Positions 53,998 through 62,725 of a stretch of DNA of 64,000 bases are shown here, piece after piece; position 1 is the first letter of the stretch, and every line of letters begins with the position of its first letter. Under the pieces are notes generated by a model. That model was not told the origin of the DNA and did not search any database. It saw nothing but the letters and a program-made list of their open reading frames with translations. This stretch comes from Candidatus Methylophosphatis haderslevensis (GTDB taxonomy: Bacteria > Pseudomonadota > Gammaproteobacteria > Burkholderiales > Rhodocyclaceae), in NCBI GenBank assembly GCA_016711925.1, contig JADJSA010000001.1, positions 744,001 through 808,000 on the forward strand. The letters run 5' to 3'. Position numbers and translations under genes: made by a program.

Positions 53998-54575
53998 TGC
54001 ATACGCCGCCTGAATCGGATCCGCTGGTTCGCATCGCGGCACGCAGGCCGAAGGAGGTATGCGCGAGCCTGCAGATCGACGAATACTCGCGCGCGCTGCT
54101 CCAAGCCGATCCGTCGCCGTCGCGGTTTCTCACCGCACTAATCGAAATGGCATACAGCGCGGATGCCGTTACCTATTTGGCTCATGCCTTGCCGAAGGCC
54201 GACGCGGTGTTTTGGGCATGCCAGTGCGTACGCATGGCGCTTGGCGATCAGCCTTCGGCCGCCGCGCTGAACGCACTCACAGTTGCGGAGACCTGGGCAC
54301 GGGAGCCCAGCGCGGAGAACAGCCGCGCTGCAGGCGCCGCGGCGATAGAGATTCCGAACGACCGCGGCGCGCGCCTGGCGGCGTTGGCCGCATTCTGGAG
54401 CGGGGCGAGCATGGTGCCGGCAGAACTGCCTCCGGTACCACCGCCCGCCGGCCTCACCGGTGCCGGTGTGGCAGGCGCAGTGACGCTCGCGGCGACATCC
54501 GGCGATCCGGCAGCGATTCCCGAGCGCTACCGCGAATTTCTGGCGCGAGGGATTCTCATCGCACGCACTCCGTGA
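53997..54575 (+). CDS. DUF6931-like T6SS accessory protein
   Basis: 192 residues. Helical, Ala-rich protein with AVTYLAHALPKADAVFWACQCVR, TVAETWAREPSAENSRAAG and RLAALAAFWSGASMVP, a pattern I associate with the DUF6931 family found beside vgrG/PAAR genes. Possibly a VgrG- or PAAR-related chaperone; the function is unknown. The ATG at 53997 overlaps the vgrG stop (TGATG). It is followed by a 233-base gap with a weak sigma-54-like site and then PAAR. Confidence 0.65.
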   Translation: MHTPPESDPLVRIAARRPKEVCASLQIDEYSRALLQADPSPSRFLTALIEMAYSADAVTYLAHALPKADAVFWACQCVRMALGDQPSAAALNALTVAETWAREPSAENSRAAGAAAIEIPNDRGARLAALAAFWSGASMVPAELPPVPPPAGLTGAGVAGAVTLAATSGDPAAIPERYREFLARGILIARTP

Positions 54576-54757
54576 TGGCCACCGCCCTCGCTCGGCCTCG
54601 GTCGACTTGGGCGGCATTTTGTCGTCCGGTTTCGAGTTGTGCCGGCCACAGATGCCGCTCCGGTCGGAGGCTTGCGCAACTTTCGTCACAGCCCTTGCTA
54701 GCCCGGACGCAACGCTAACGCAATGATTCAAAGCGGATAGCGATTCCGGGCAGGCTC

Positions 54758-54773
54758 CGGCACGGCTCGTGCT
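54758..54773 (+). promoter_or_regulatory. Weak sigma-54-like site upstream of PAAR gene
   Basis: CGGCAC-GGCTC-GTGCT has GG-N10-GC spacing and a good -24 half (GGCAC), but the -12 half is GTGC. About 36 bases before the PAAR start codon. Confidence 0.35.
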
Positions 54774-54808
54774 CATCGTGCGCTGATTCATTCTTGGTGA
54801 GCTAACCG

Positions 54809-55108
54809 ATGCTACCCGCAGCCCGTTTTACCGACATGCATGCGTGCCCGATGCAAACGCCCGGCTTGCCGCCGATACCCCATGTCGGTGGTCCAATACT
54901 GCCGCCATGCTCGCCCAACGTGCTGATCGGCAGCCTGTTCGCCGCGCGCCTTGGCGATCAATGCACCTGTGTCGGACCGCCCGATGTGATCGTCAAGGGC
55001 TCGGCCACGGTGCTCATCAACAACCTGCCGGCGGCACGGCTCGGTGACCTGACGGCACACGGCGGCGTGATCGTGATGGGTTGCTTCACTGTATTGGTAG
55101 GCGGGTAG
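54809..55108 (+). CDS. PAAR-domain spike-tip protein
   Basis: 99 residues, a stand-alone PAAR protein that sharpens the VgrG spike. Hallmarks: LPAARFTDMHACP at the start, GGPILPPCSPNVLIG, LPAARLGDLTAHGGVIVMG, and His/Cys residues placed to bind the tip metal. No toxin extension. Last structural T6SS gene of the second block. Confidence 0.93.
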   Translation: MLPAARFTDMHACPMQTPGLPPIPHVGGPILPPCSPNVLIGSLFAARLGDQCTCVGPPDVIVKGSATVLINNLPAARLGDLTAHGGVIVMGCFTVLVGG

Positions 55109-55527
55109 GGGAGAAATGCTCCGCATTTGCGCCACATCACTGGCAGGCGTGCTGCCGTCGCTTGCGGTCGGGCGCAGCGTCGCGAGTGCCTGGCGGCTTC
55201 TGAACCTGCCTCTTCTTGCCGGCCCATCGGCACAGAGTGCGAGGCTCGTGCCCGATCTCAGGGTGTCGGGTGGACTGACCTCGCAGTCTGGCGTGCAAGG
55301 CAGCATTTTGGACGAACCAGCGACCAGAGTCGCACCCTCGAGCGGTGCGACGTCGTCGCCGACTTGGCTCGAGGAAGGACCGGCCTGCCCTGCTGGAGTT
55401 GACACTTGGAGTGAGCGCGTCGATGATGCCACAGAGCCTATATGCACCTGATCGGCGCGCTCATCGTGCGCAAAGGCCATCTGCCCATCCTGATACCGGC
55501 GCTCGTTGGCGAAGGAGGTGTTCAGCG
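55109..55527. other. Non-coding stretch between PAAR and peroxidase gene
   Basis: 419 bases. Short open frames exist but none has a ribosome site or family-like sequence. A missing TssJ lipoprotein was looked for here and not found. The segment presumably holds the promoter of the peroxidase-kinase-regulator operon. Confidence 0.4.
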
Positions 55528-56604
55528 ATGTTCGGTCGCTCGTTGAACGAGAGGCGTCGTTTGGCACGGCGTGCTGGGCGTGCGCACCGCAGTGCCGTGA
55601 TGATCGGTGCGGCTGCGATTTGCTGGGCTGCGACTTGCCCGGCGCAAACACCCTCCCCGAACCCGGCTGTAAAGCTGGCACAGAATTGGGATCTCGTCGA
55701 ACCCATCTCACCGGTTCCCGCTGACATCTCGCTTGATCCCGCTCGCGTCAGTCTGGGCGAGCGGCTGTTCCGCGACAGCCGGCTTTCCGTTGACGACACT
55801 CGCTCCTGCGCAACCTGCCACCCCGTCGAAAAAGGCGCGATGGATGGGCGCGCCCGCGGCATTGCCGTGGATGGCCGCCCCCGGTTGCGCAATACGCCGA
55901 CGCTGTTCAACGTCGGACTCAACACATCGTTCAATTGGGACGGCGCAACGAGCACCCTGGAGGCCCACGCAGAGCGACTGCTGCTGAATCCCGACGTGAT
56001 GGGTTCGACTTGGCCGGCGCTCCTTGCGAAACTGCGCGCCGATCCTGGCTACCGATCCGCGTTCTCCTCCGCCTACCCCGAGGGGATAACCCAGGCGAAC
56101 CTCTTGAACGCTCTTGCCACATTCGAGCGGTCCTTGGTGACACCAAACGCCCGCTTCGACCGATTCCTGCGCGGCGAAACCAAGGCATTGAGCGCCGAGG
56201 AAAGACAGGGTTACGAGTTGTTCAAATCCTACGGATGCATCGCCTGCCACCAAGGGGTAAATATCGGCGGGAATCTGTTTCAGAAGTTCGGCATCTTCCA
56301 GGATCCCGATGCGCAGCGCGGGTCCAAGACTGACGTGGACGTGGGGCGCTACGCGGTGACCAAGGTCGAACGCGACCGCGGGGTCTTCAGGGTTCCGAGT
56401 CTTCGCAATGTCGCACTCAGTGCACCCTACTTTCACGATGGCCGCATGCCTACGCTCGAAGGTGCCGTGGAAACCATGGCACGGGTCCAGTTGGGCAGAG
56501 CACTCACCGGGCAGGAAATCGGCGCAATCGTGCGGTTTCTCCATACCCTGACTGGCGAGTACCGGAACCAGCACTCGACGATCGCCGCGCCGGGGACGCC
56601 ATGA
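55528..56604 (+). CDS. Di-haem cytochrome c peroxidase family protein
   Basis: 358 residues. Signal peptide near residues 20–42 (VMIGAAAICWAATCPAQ), so periplasmic. Two c-type haem sites: CATCH at 94–98 and CIACH at 237–241. CCP/MauG family features include LGERLFRDSRLS, RNTPTLFNVG, FNWDGA and VPSLRNVALSAPYFHDGRMPTLEGAVETMA. It would reduce H2O2 or oxidise a protein substrate using electrons from a small cytochrome. AAGGAGG lies about 10 bases before the ATG at 55528. The stop overlaps the start of the sensor kinase gene (ATGA), so it is in one operon with the two-component system. Confidence 0.88.
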   Translation: MFGRSLNERRRLARRAGRAHRSAVMIGAAAICWAATCPAQTPSPNPAVKLAQNWDLVEPISPVPADISLDPARVSLGERLFRDSRLSVDDTRSCATCHPVEKGAMDGRARGIAVDGRPRLRNTPTLFNVGLNTSFNWDGATSTLEAHAERLLLNPDVMGSTWPALLAKLRADPGYRSAFSSAYPEGITQANLLNALATFERSLVTPNARFDRFLRGETKALSAEERQGYELFKSYGCIACHQGVNIGGNLFQKFGIFQDPDAQRGSKTDVDVGRYAVTKVERDRGVFRVPSLRNVALSAPYFHDGRMPTLEGAVETMARVQLGRALTGQEIGAIVRFLHTLTGEYRNQHSTIAAPGTP

Positions 56605-58706
56605 TGCGCGCGCTGTGGAAACAGATCGGAATTGTCGCCGGGCTGTTGCTTCTGCTGACCTATCTGCTGCTGCAAAGCAGAACCCCGGACCTCGAACTGC
56701 GGGCACGCATGCACGAGGCGCTGCAGTCCTTTGCGCTGCACGATGCTGAACTCACGCGCGATGTGTTGCTGGCGCGGGCCGGCCTGCTACCCAACTATGA
56801 CTCGCTCAGTCAGGCCGGCCAAAGCTTGAATCGGGACTTGCAGGCGCTGCGCGAAGAGAGTCTTACCGCCTCGGATGCAACCGCACGAACGATCCTCAGC
56901 CATCACGTACAGGTGCTTGCGACAGCCGCGCAGGAGAAGGCGCAAGCCGTCGACTACTTCAAGTCCGACAACGCCCTTCTGCGCAATTCGCTCCTGTACC
57001 TGACCCAGGCGCGGGCACTGGTTCGGGCCAAGCTCACTGCCGAGAAAGCGGTCGCCGAGGAGATGGGGCACTTGTCGCATGCGTTGCTTCGATTCCTGCA
57101 ATCGCCCGACTCCGGGGTGGGCATCGAGATTCAAAGTGTGCTTGACCGCTTGTCCGCGCTCACCTGGACCGACGGCGAGTTCCAGCTTGTGGTCATGCAT
57201 GGGCGCTTCATCGTCGACAAGCTGCCCGAGGTGGACGCGCTGATGCGTCAGATCATTTCCAGCCCTACCGTCCTGCAGGCGAGTGCTCTGCAGGAGGCCG
57301 TTTTACAGTATGCCGGCCGTGTCGAAGGGCGCGCGCAGGCGTATCGCTTCGCCTTGTATCTGGTCGCGGTAACCCTGCTGGGGTACTTGATTCATCAGTT
57401 CCTCCGACTACGCGCAAATGCAGAGGAATTGAGGGCGACCAACGTTAGACTCAACAGTGAGATGGGCGAGCGGCAGCAGGCGGAGGTTGCGCTCCGGGCG
57501 AGCGAAGAGCGGCTGCGCGCGATCACCGATTCCGCCAAGGAAGCGATCGTCTCGGCGGACAGCGCGGGGAATATCGTGTCGTGGAACGCCGGCGCGACTG
57601 CGATATTCGGCTATCGGCCCGAGGAGATGCTCGGCTCATCCTTTACCCGACTGCTCCCGGACCGAGTCCATGAGGCCCATGCACGCACATTTGGCGAGCT
57701 GGTTGCGGGAGGACGCGCGGATCTCTTCGACGGCACTACCGAGGTCGCAGGCCTGAGAAAGGACGGCACAGAGTTTCCACTGGAGGTCTCGCTGTCGACG
57801 TGGACAGCGCAGCGAGGTCGTTACATCACCAGCATCATGCGCGACATCACCGAGCGCCGGCATCTCGAGGAAACAACGCGGCAGCAGGAACTGCAACTCA
57901 TTCAAGCCAACAAGATGACTGCCCTCGGCACGCTCGTTTCCAGCGTCGCCCACGAGATCAACAACCCGAACCAACTGGTGCTCATGAATTCCCGGGTACT
58001 CGCCGAGGCGTGGGACGACGCGCTTGGGATTCTCGACGATTACCGCACCCGCAACGGCGAGTTCCTGCTCAGCGGTTTGCCGTACTCGGAGATTCGACAG
58101 AGCATCGCCACGCTTACCCGTGACGTTCACGACGGCGCCTTGCGCATTGACCGCATCGTAGATGACCTGAAGGATTTCGCGCGTCCGCCGGCCAAGGGCA
58201 TTCCGGCCGTCTTCGATCTGAATGAGGTTGTCCAGCGGGCCGCGCGCCTGCTCGGACATTTGATCAACAAGCGAACGGCTCGATTCACCGTCGATCTTGC
58301 TTCGGATCTCCCGTCGCTACTCGGAAACGCCCAGCAGGTCGAACAGGTAGTCGTGAATCTGCTGGGCAACGCCCTCGAAGCCTTGCCGGACCGCGACCAC
58401 GGCGTCAGTGTGAGAACCCTGCACGAAGCGGCCGATCGCCGCGCGGTACTGGAGGTGCGCGATGAGGGAGTCGGGATACCCCCACAACACCTTGCCCGCT
58501 TGTGCGATCCGTTCTTCACGACCAAACAGGCGAGCGGCGGGACAGGGCTCGGCCTCGCCATCACGGCTTCGCTCGTTCGAGCACACGGGGGGACACTCGA
58601 TTTCGACTCCGAACCGGGTCGAGGTACCTGCTCGCGCGTAAGCTTTCCCCTCGCCCGCGCCGAGGCAACGATTTCCGACCCGGCGGTCGCAGCGCAACCG
58701 GCGTGA
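56601..58706 (+). CDS. Membrane sensor histidine kinase with DAHL-like and PAS domains
   Basis: 701 residues. N-terminal membrane helix (IGIVAGLLLLLTYLLLQ), then a periplasmic all-helical domain (about 30–250; LHDAELTRDVLLARAGLLPNYD) that resembles the DAHL ligand-binding domain. A second helix (FALYLVAVTLLGYLIHQFL), a PAS domain (SAKEAIVSADSAGNIVSWNA ... IFGYRPEEMLG), HisKA with phospho-His in SVAHEINNPNQ (H451) and HATPase (NLLGNALEALPD, DEGVGIP, GGTGLGLAI) follow. NtrB-type HEINNP kinases often pair with sigma-54 activators, and one is encoded 11 bases downstream. The signal sensed is unknown; translational coupling to the periplasmic peroxidase hints at redox or peroxide. Confidence 0.88.
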   Translation: MMRALWKQIGIVAGLLLLLTYLLLQSRTPDLELRARMHEALQSFALHDAELTRDVLLARAGLLPNYDSLSQAGQSLNRDLQALREESLTASDATARTILSHHVQVLATAAQEKAQAVDYFKSDNALLRNSLLYLTQARALVRAKLTAEKAVAEEMGHLSHALLRFLQSPDSGVGIEIQSVLDRLSALTWTDGEFQLVVMHGRFIVDKLPEVDALMRQIISSPTVLQASALQEAVLQYAGRVEGRAQAYRFALYLVAVTLLGYLIHQFLRLRANAEELRATNVRLNSEMGERQQAEVALRASEERLRAITDSAKEAIVSADSAGNIVSWNAGATAIFGYRPEEMLGSSFTRLLPDRVHEAHARTFGELVAGGRADLFDGTTEVAGLRKDGTEFPLEVSLSTWTAQRGRYITSIMRDITERRHLEETTRQQELQLIQANKMTALGTLVSSVAHEINNPNQLVLMNSRVLAEAWDDALGILDDYRTRNGEFLLSGLPYSEIRQSIATLTRDVHDGALRIDRIVDDLKDFARPPAKGIPAVFDLNEVVQRAARLLGHLINKRTARFTVDLASDLPSLLGNAQQVEQVVVNLLGNALEALPDRDHGVSVRTLHEAADRRAVLEVRDEGVGIPPQHLARLCDPFFTTKQASGGTGLGLAITASLVRAHGGTLDFDSEPGRGTCSRVSFPLARAEATISDPAVAAQPA

Positions 58707-58717
58707 CCTGAACCAGA

Positions 58718-60160
58718 ATGGACGCGACCGGGCATTCCGAGTTACCCGTCGTATTGGTCGACGACGAGCCCCAGCTGCTGCATAGCGCCAGTATCGCGCT
58801 GCGCACCTCGGGCATCGCTGACGTCACCACGTTGGACGACAGCCGCGCCTTGCTGCCACTGCTGGCGCGCCAGCCGGTCGGCGTTGTTGTGCTCGATCTT
58901 TCCATGCCGCACATCACGGGCCAGGCCTTGCTGGGAGAGGTCGCGATGACCTATCCCGATATTCCGGTCATCCTGATGACGGCAACCAACGACCTCGACA
59001 CTGCAGTGCAGTGCATGCAGGCGGGCGCCATCGACTATCTGGTGAAGCCTGTCGAGAAGAACCGGCTGGTGTCTTCGGTCAAGCGGGCCATGGAAATCCG
59101 TGCCCTGAGGGCGGAAGTGCTCTCGCTCAAGGAGCGATTTCTGGCAGAGGCGCCACGCCAGCCCGAGGCCTTCAAGGAGATCGTTACCCAAAGCAAGGCC
59201 ATGCAATCGATATTCCGTTATCTCGAGGCGATCGGGCCTTCACCCCAGCCAGTGCTGATCACGGGGGAGACAGGTTGCGGCAAGGAACTCATCGCACGCG
59301 CAGTGCATCGGTTGTCGGGACGTGCCGGGGAGTTGGTCTCGGTGAACGTGGCCGGACTCGACGATACGATGTTCTCGGACACGCTGTTCGGCCATGCCAA
59401 GGGCGCCTACTCTGGTGCCGACCGCCCGCGCGACGGCCTGGTCACCACGGCAGGCGACGGCACGCTGTTTCTCGACGAGATCGGCGACCTGAACGCCGCC
59501 TCGCAGGTCAAATTGCTGCGCCTGCTACAGGACGGCACCTTCTATCCCCTGGGCGCAGATCGTCCGCGCCAAAGCCGGGCACGCGTCGTCGTCGCGACCA
59601 ATTGCGATGTGGTTAAAGCGGTCGCCGCGGGGAGTTTTCGCAAGGATCTTTATTACCGCCTGCGGACTCATCATTTGAATCTGCCACCCCTGCGCGAACG
59701 GCTGGGCGATCTGACGCTGCTTGTGAACCATTTCGTCGCCAAGGCCGCCCGCGCGCTCGGCAAGCCGGCGCCGTCAGTACCATTGGCGTTGTATCAGTTG
59801 CTCAGAACCTACAGCTTTCCCGGCAATCTGCGCGAACTGGAGGGGATGGTCTTCGACGCCGTTGCGCGTCACCAAGGAGCAATCATCTCGCTGCAGAGCT
59901 TCAAAGAAGCGATCTGCGGCAAGCCGCAGTTTGAACAGAGTCAACCGCAAGCAGACGGCGCACCATCCGCGATCGCCACATGCTTTCCCGATCAGTTGCC
60001 CACGCTCGATCAGGCCGAGCAAGCGCTAGTCGATGAGGCGTTGCGCCGAGCCGATGGCAACCAGGGGGTCGCAGCGGGACTGCTCGGCATTTCCCGCCAG
60101 GCGTTGAACAAGCGCCTCTCGCGGCGCAAGGATCCCGAGACGTCGGATCAGGAGGAATAG
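58718..60160 (+). CDS. Sigma-54-dependent response regulator (NtrC family)
   Basis: 480 residues. Receiver domain with phospho-Asp D60 in VVVLDLSMP. AAA+ domain: Walker A GETGCGKELIARAVH, LFGHAKGAYSGAD, Walker B GTLFLDEIGDL, sensor RVVVATNCD, and PLRERLGD. Fis-type HTH at the C-terminus (GVAAGLLGISRQALNKRL). The sigma-54-contacting loop reads GAYSGA (229–234) instead of GAFTGA. Forms a pair with the upstream kinase. Because sigma-54-type promoters precede tagH, tssA, hcp and the kinase operon, it is the likely direct activator of this T6SS, comparable in role to VasH of Vibrio, although that one lacks a receiver domain. Confidence 0.92.
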   Translation: MDATGHSELPVVLVDDEPQLLHSASIALRTSGIADVTTLDDSRALLPLLARQPVGVVVLDLSMPHITGQALLGEVAMTYPDIPVILMTATNDLDTAVQCMQAGAIDYLVKPVEKNRLVSSVKRAMEIRALRAEVLSLKERFLAEAPRQPEAFKEIVTQSKAMQSIFRYLEAIGPSPQPVLITGETGCGKELIARAVHRLSGRAGELVSVNVAGLDDTMFSDTLFGHAKGAYSGADRPRDGLVTTAGDGTLFLDEIGDLNAASQVKLLRLLQDGTFYPLGADRPRQSRARVVVATNCDVVKAVAAGSFRKDLYYRLRTHHLNLPPLRERLGDLTLLVNHFVAKAARALGKPAPSVPLALYQLLRTYSFPGNLRELEGMVFDAVARHQGAIISLQSFKEAICGKPQFEQSQPQADGAPSAIATCFPDQLPTLDQAEQALVDEALRRADGNQGVAAGLLGISRQALNKRLSRRKDPETSDQEE

Positions 60161-60286
60161 ACGGGCTATCACATTGGCCCCTCGGAATTGCTCGACGCGA
60201 CAAACTACAACTACACGTCGAAGCCCACGGTAGCCCAACTTTCTCAACTCGCTGCAAAAAGCATCGATCCTGATGCGTGTTGCCGG

Positions 60287-60480
60287 GTAAGCGCGCAACG
60301 CGCCCACCTCGACGCGCCGCGATCAGTGCTGTAGGGCGGTGGTGCGCAGCGGCAGCAGCGAATCGATCTGGCTGTTGGGGCAGGTCGGCAGTCTATCCAA
60401 GGTATCGCGTAGCCAAGCGGCGGGGTCGAGTCCGTTGAGCTTGGCGGTGTAGAGCAGGCTCTGAATGGCTGCAGCGCGCT
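60287..60480 (-). mobile_element. IS66 remnant (left end and tnpC tail)
   Basis: Begins with the IS66 terminal GTAAGCG and holds the last 50 or so codons of an IS66 tnpC (AAAIQSLLYTAKLNGLDPAAWL...QIDSLLPLRT, stop at 60323–60325). It is cut off by the 80-bp IS3-derived element. The same protein tail occurs again in the complete IS66 copy to the right, so this is a second, older copy. Confidence 0.8.
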
Positions 60481-60560
60481 TGATCTGGCCCCCAGAAAAC
60501 GGACGCCACGAGGTCAAACTACCATGCCTCGTGGCGTCCGTTTTTTGGGGGGCAAGATCA
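60481..60560. mobile_element. 80-bp miniature derivative of the IS3-family element
   Basis: TGATCTGGCCCCCAGAAAAC...GGACGCCACGAGG and its inverted partner CCTCGTGGCGTCC...GGGGGGCAAGATCA face each other across 12 bases. The right 45 bases, including AGGTCAAACTACCATG, correspond to the orfA-side end of the IS at 24287–25658. The element is therefore an internal-deletion (MITE-like) derivative. Its flanks (IS66 tail and LysR fragment) do not carry a shared target duplication. Confidence 0.75.
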
Positions 60561-60632
60561 ACGAGCAGATGGAACGTGGCGAGATCGACATGCTGATCGG
60601 CTCTGAGCGCATGGTGCCGCCGCCGATGAAGA
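60561..60632 (+). pseudogene. LysR-family regulator, middle fragment (left of IS66)
   Basis: Encodes EQMERGEIDMLIGSERMVPPPMK, part of the effector-binding domain of a LysR-type transcription factor. It continues in frame at 63110 once the IS66 element and one copy of its 8-bp target duplication are removed. The 5' part (HTH domain) is missing, replaced by the IS3-derived remnant. Confidence 0.78.
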
Positions 60633-60659
60633 GTAAGCGTGTAGCCCGCCCACGTATGC

Positions 60660-62286
60660 TCATTGAGCAGTTTGGTGCAAAGTGTCGGTGCGCAGGGGCA
60701 AGAGAGAATCGATCTGGCTGTGGAGGCAGGTGGGCAGTTGTTCCAGCGTGTCGCGCAGCCACGCTGCTGGATCGAGGCCATTGAGCTTTGCGGTGCCCAG
60801 TAAGCTTTGAATCGCCGCGGCGCGTTGGCCCGCGCGCTCCGAACCGACGAACAACCAATTTTCTTCCCTACGGCCACCGGGCGGATGTCATTCTCGATCG
60901 GGTTGTTATCGATCGGCAGGTCGCCTGCGGTAGCGTAGCGGGACAAGGCCGGCCAGCGCTTCAAGCTGTAATCGATGGCTTTGGCCGTAGCGCTACCCTC
61001 GGCAACGCTCAGGCGCGTGTTGATCAGCCACTCGCGCAAGGCTGCAAGCCGGGGCTGGGCTTGAGTTTGCCGCAGGTGAGCGCGTGCCGCGATCGTCAAA
61101 TCGCGCCCCTCGGCTTCAATGGCGTACAGCGCGCCGATTCTCTCCAGCGCCTGCTGGGCAATCGCACTGGGCTGCGCGGCATTGAGTTCGAAGTACTTGC
61201 GCCTCGCGTGTGCAAGACATCCAAGCTCAATGATGCCTGTGGCAAACAGCGCCTTGTAGCCCCCATAGTCATCGACCATCAGATGGCCTTGCCAGCCCGA
61301 GAGAAACGCTTGGGCATGGGCGCCGGCGCGACTGGGTTGGTAATCGAACACCACGATCGGCGGACCCGTCTCCAGCACGTTGCTCCGGTACGCCCACAGA
61401 TAGGCGCGCTTGGTCTTGCCTCGACCCGGGTCCAGTTGCTTGACCGGTGTTTCATCGGCATGCAGCACGCGCCGCTCCAGCAGGTGCGCGACCAGCCGAT
61501 CGACCAGCGGCTGCAGGGGCCACGCCGATGCGTCCCACCCATTCGGCCATCGTGGTACGCGAGAGGCTGACTCCATCGCGGGCCGCAATCTGCTCCAGCC
61601 GGTACAGCGGCAGGTGATCGAGAAACTTGCTGATGGCCACCCAGCTCAGCAGCCCCGTGGCCGCCATGCCCGCGTCGATCACGGCCGGCGCAATCGGTGC
61701 GGCTGACACCGTCTCGCATGCACGGCAGGCGTACTGCGGGCGGATGTGCCGATGCACGAAGAAACGGGCCGGCTCGACGTCCAACTGTTCGCTGATGTCC
61801 TCGCCGATCTTGACCAGCGCCGTACCGCACTGCCCACAGGTGCAGGAGATCGGTTCATGCCGGTGCTCGATGCGCGGCAGATGATCTGGCAGCGGCTGAC
61901 GACCGGCGCGCAGGCGAGGCGTGCGGGGCACCTGCGGCTCGCTGGTCGCTGCGGCCTCGGCCTGTTTCCTGGCCAGTTCGGCCTGGGCGGCGGCGATATC
62001 GCTGGCCAGCGTCTCCTGGAACAGATCGCCTGCTTCGGCCGAGAAGGCTTCGCTGCGCGCGCCAAAGCGCATCCGGCGCAGGTGCGCGGAGCTCCAGCGT
62101 GAGGGCCTGGATCTTGATCCTGGCGGCGTGAAGCTCGCTGTCGCGGCGGGTGATTTGTTCGCTCAGCCGAAGCGCTTCGGCTTCTTCTTCTTGTGCCTGG
62201 TCGATGAGCTTCTGAACGGTGCCGAGTACCCAATCCGGCAGTGCGGGCGTGGCATTCAGGCGGGCCAGTTCAGCGTCCAAATTCAT
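60660..62286 (-). pseudogene. tnpC: IS66 transposase TnpC, three frameshifts
   Basis: Begins MNLDAELARLNATPALPDWV at 62286 and runs to KIQALTLEL. It shifts frame near 62085 to MRFGARSEAFS ... CTCGQCGTALVKIGEDISEQLD (zinc-ribbon part), shifts again near 61500 to RRVLHADETPVKQLDPGRGK ... HLMVDDYGGYKALF (catalytic core), and shifts once more near 60857 to FVGSERAGQRAAAIQSLL, ending HQTAQ at 60660. Repaired, it is a full IS66 transposase. Each shift looks like one base gained or lost. Confidence 0.85.
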
Positions 62287-62383
62287 GCCGATATTATACT
62301 CTGCAACAGGCCGAAGAGCCGCATGCACAGGGCCTTTCAGCGATATTTGCCGAGATTCTTCTTGCAGGTCTTCGTGGCCCGGT

Positions 62384-62725
62384 TCAGACCCGCCAGTGCG
62401 CCGGCGCTGGCGCTTCGAGTCGCTGCCAATCGACCCCGCTGACGAGCCATTGCCACTGCGCAGCGCTGAGGGTAAAGACCGCGGTGTCGGCACGCGGCCA
62501 GATGAAGTGCCCCCGATGCAGGCGCCGATGACACAGCCACACGCCGGTGCCATCCCACACCAGAAGCTTGAGCCGATTCAGACGCCGGTTGCGAAAGGCA
62601 TAGGCACTGCCATCGCAGGGCGAGCGTCCCAGCGTGTTCTGTATGCGCTGCGACAGTCCGTCGATGCCGGCGCGCATGTCAATCGGTTCGACAACCAGCC
62701 AGACCTGGTGCGGGCTCGGGATCAT
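62384..62725 (-). CDS. tnpB: IS66 accessory protein TnpB
   Basis: 113 residues with the TnpB pattern VWLVVEPIDMRAGIDGLSQRI, YAFRNRRLNRLKLLVWDGTGVWLCHRRL (cited in parts) and FTLSAAQWQWLVSGVDW. Required for IS66 transposition although the biochemical role is unclear. Start overlaps the tnpA stop (ATGA). A 97-base gap separates it from tnpC. Confidence 0.93.
   Translation of the reverse strand: MIPSPHQVWLVVEPIDMRAGIDGLSQRIQNTLGRSPCDGSAYAFRNRRLNRLKLLVWDGTGVWLCHRRLHRGHFIWPRADTAVFTLSAAQWQWLVSGVDWQRLEAPAPAHWRV

Noticed and set aside
55141..55156. TGGCAGGCGTGCTGCC as a sigma-54 promoter of the peroxidase operon
   Set aside because: Spacing fits, but the -12 half is poor and the site is about 370 bases from the start codon; GG-N10-GC alone is common by chance in GC-rich DNA.
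54812..55711. A 299-codon minus-strand open frame across the PAAR gene and the gap after it
   Set aside because: Overlaps PAAR entirely, lacks a ribosome site and has no family-like sequence.
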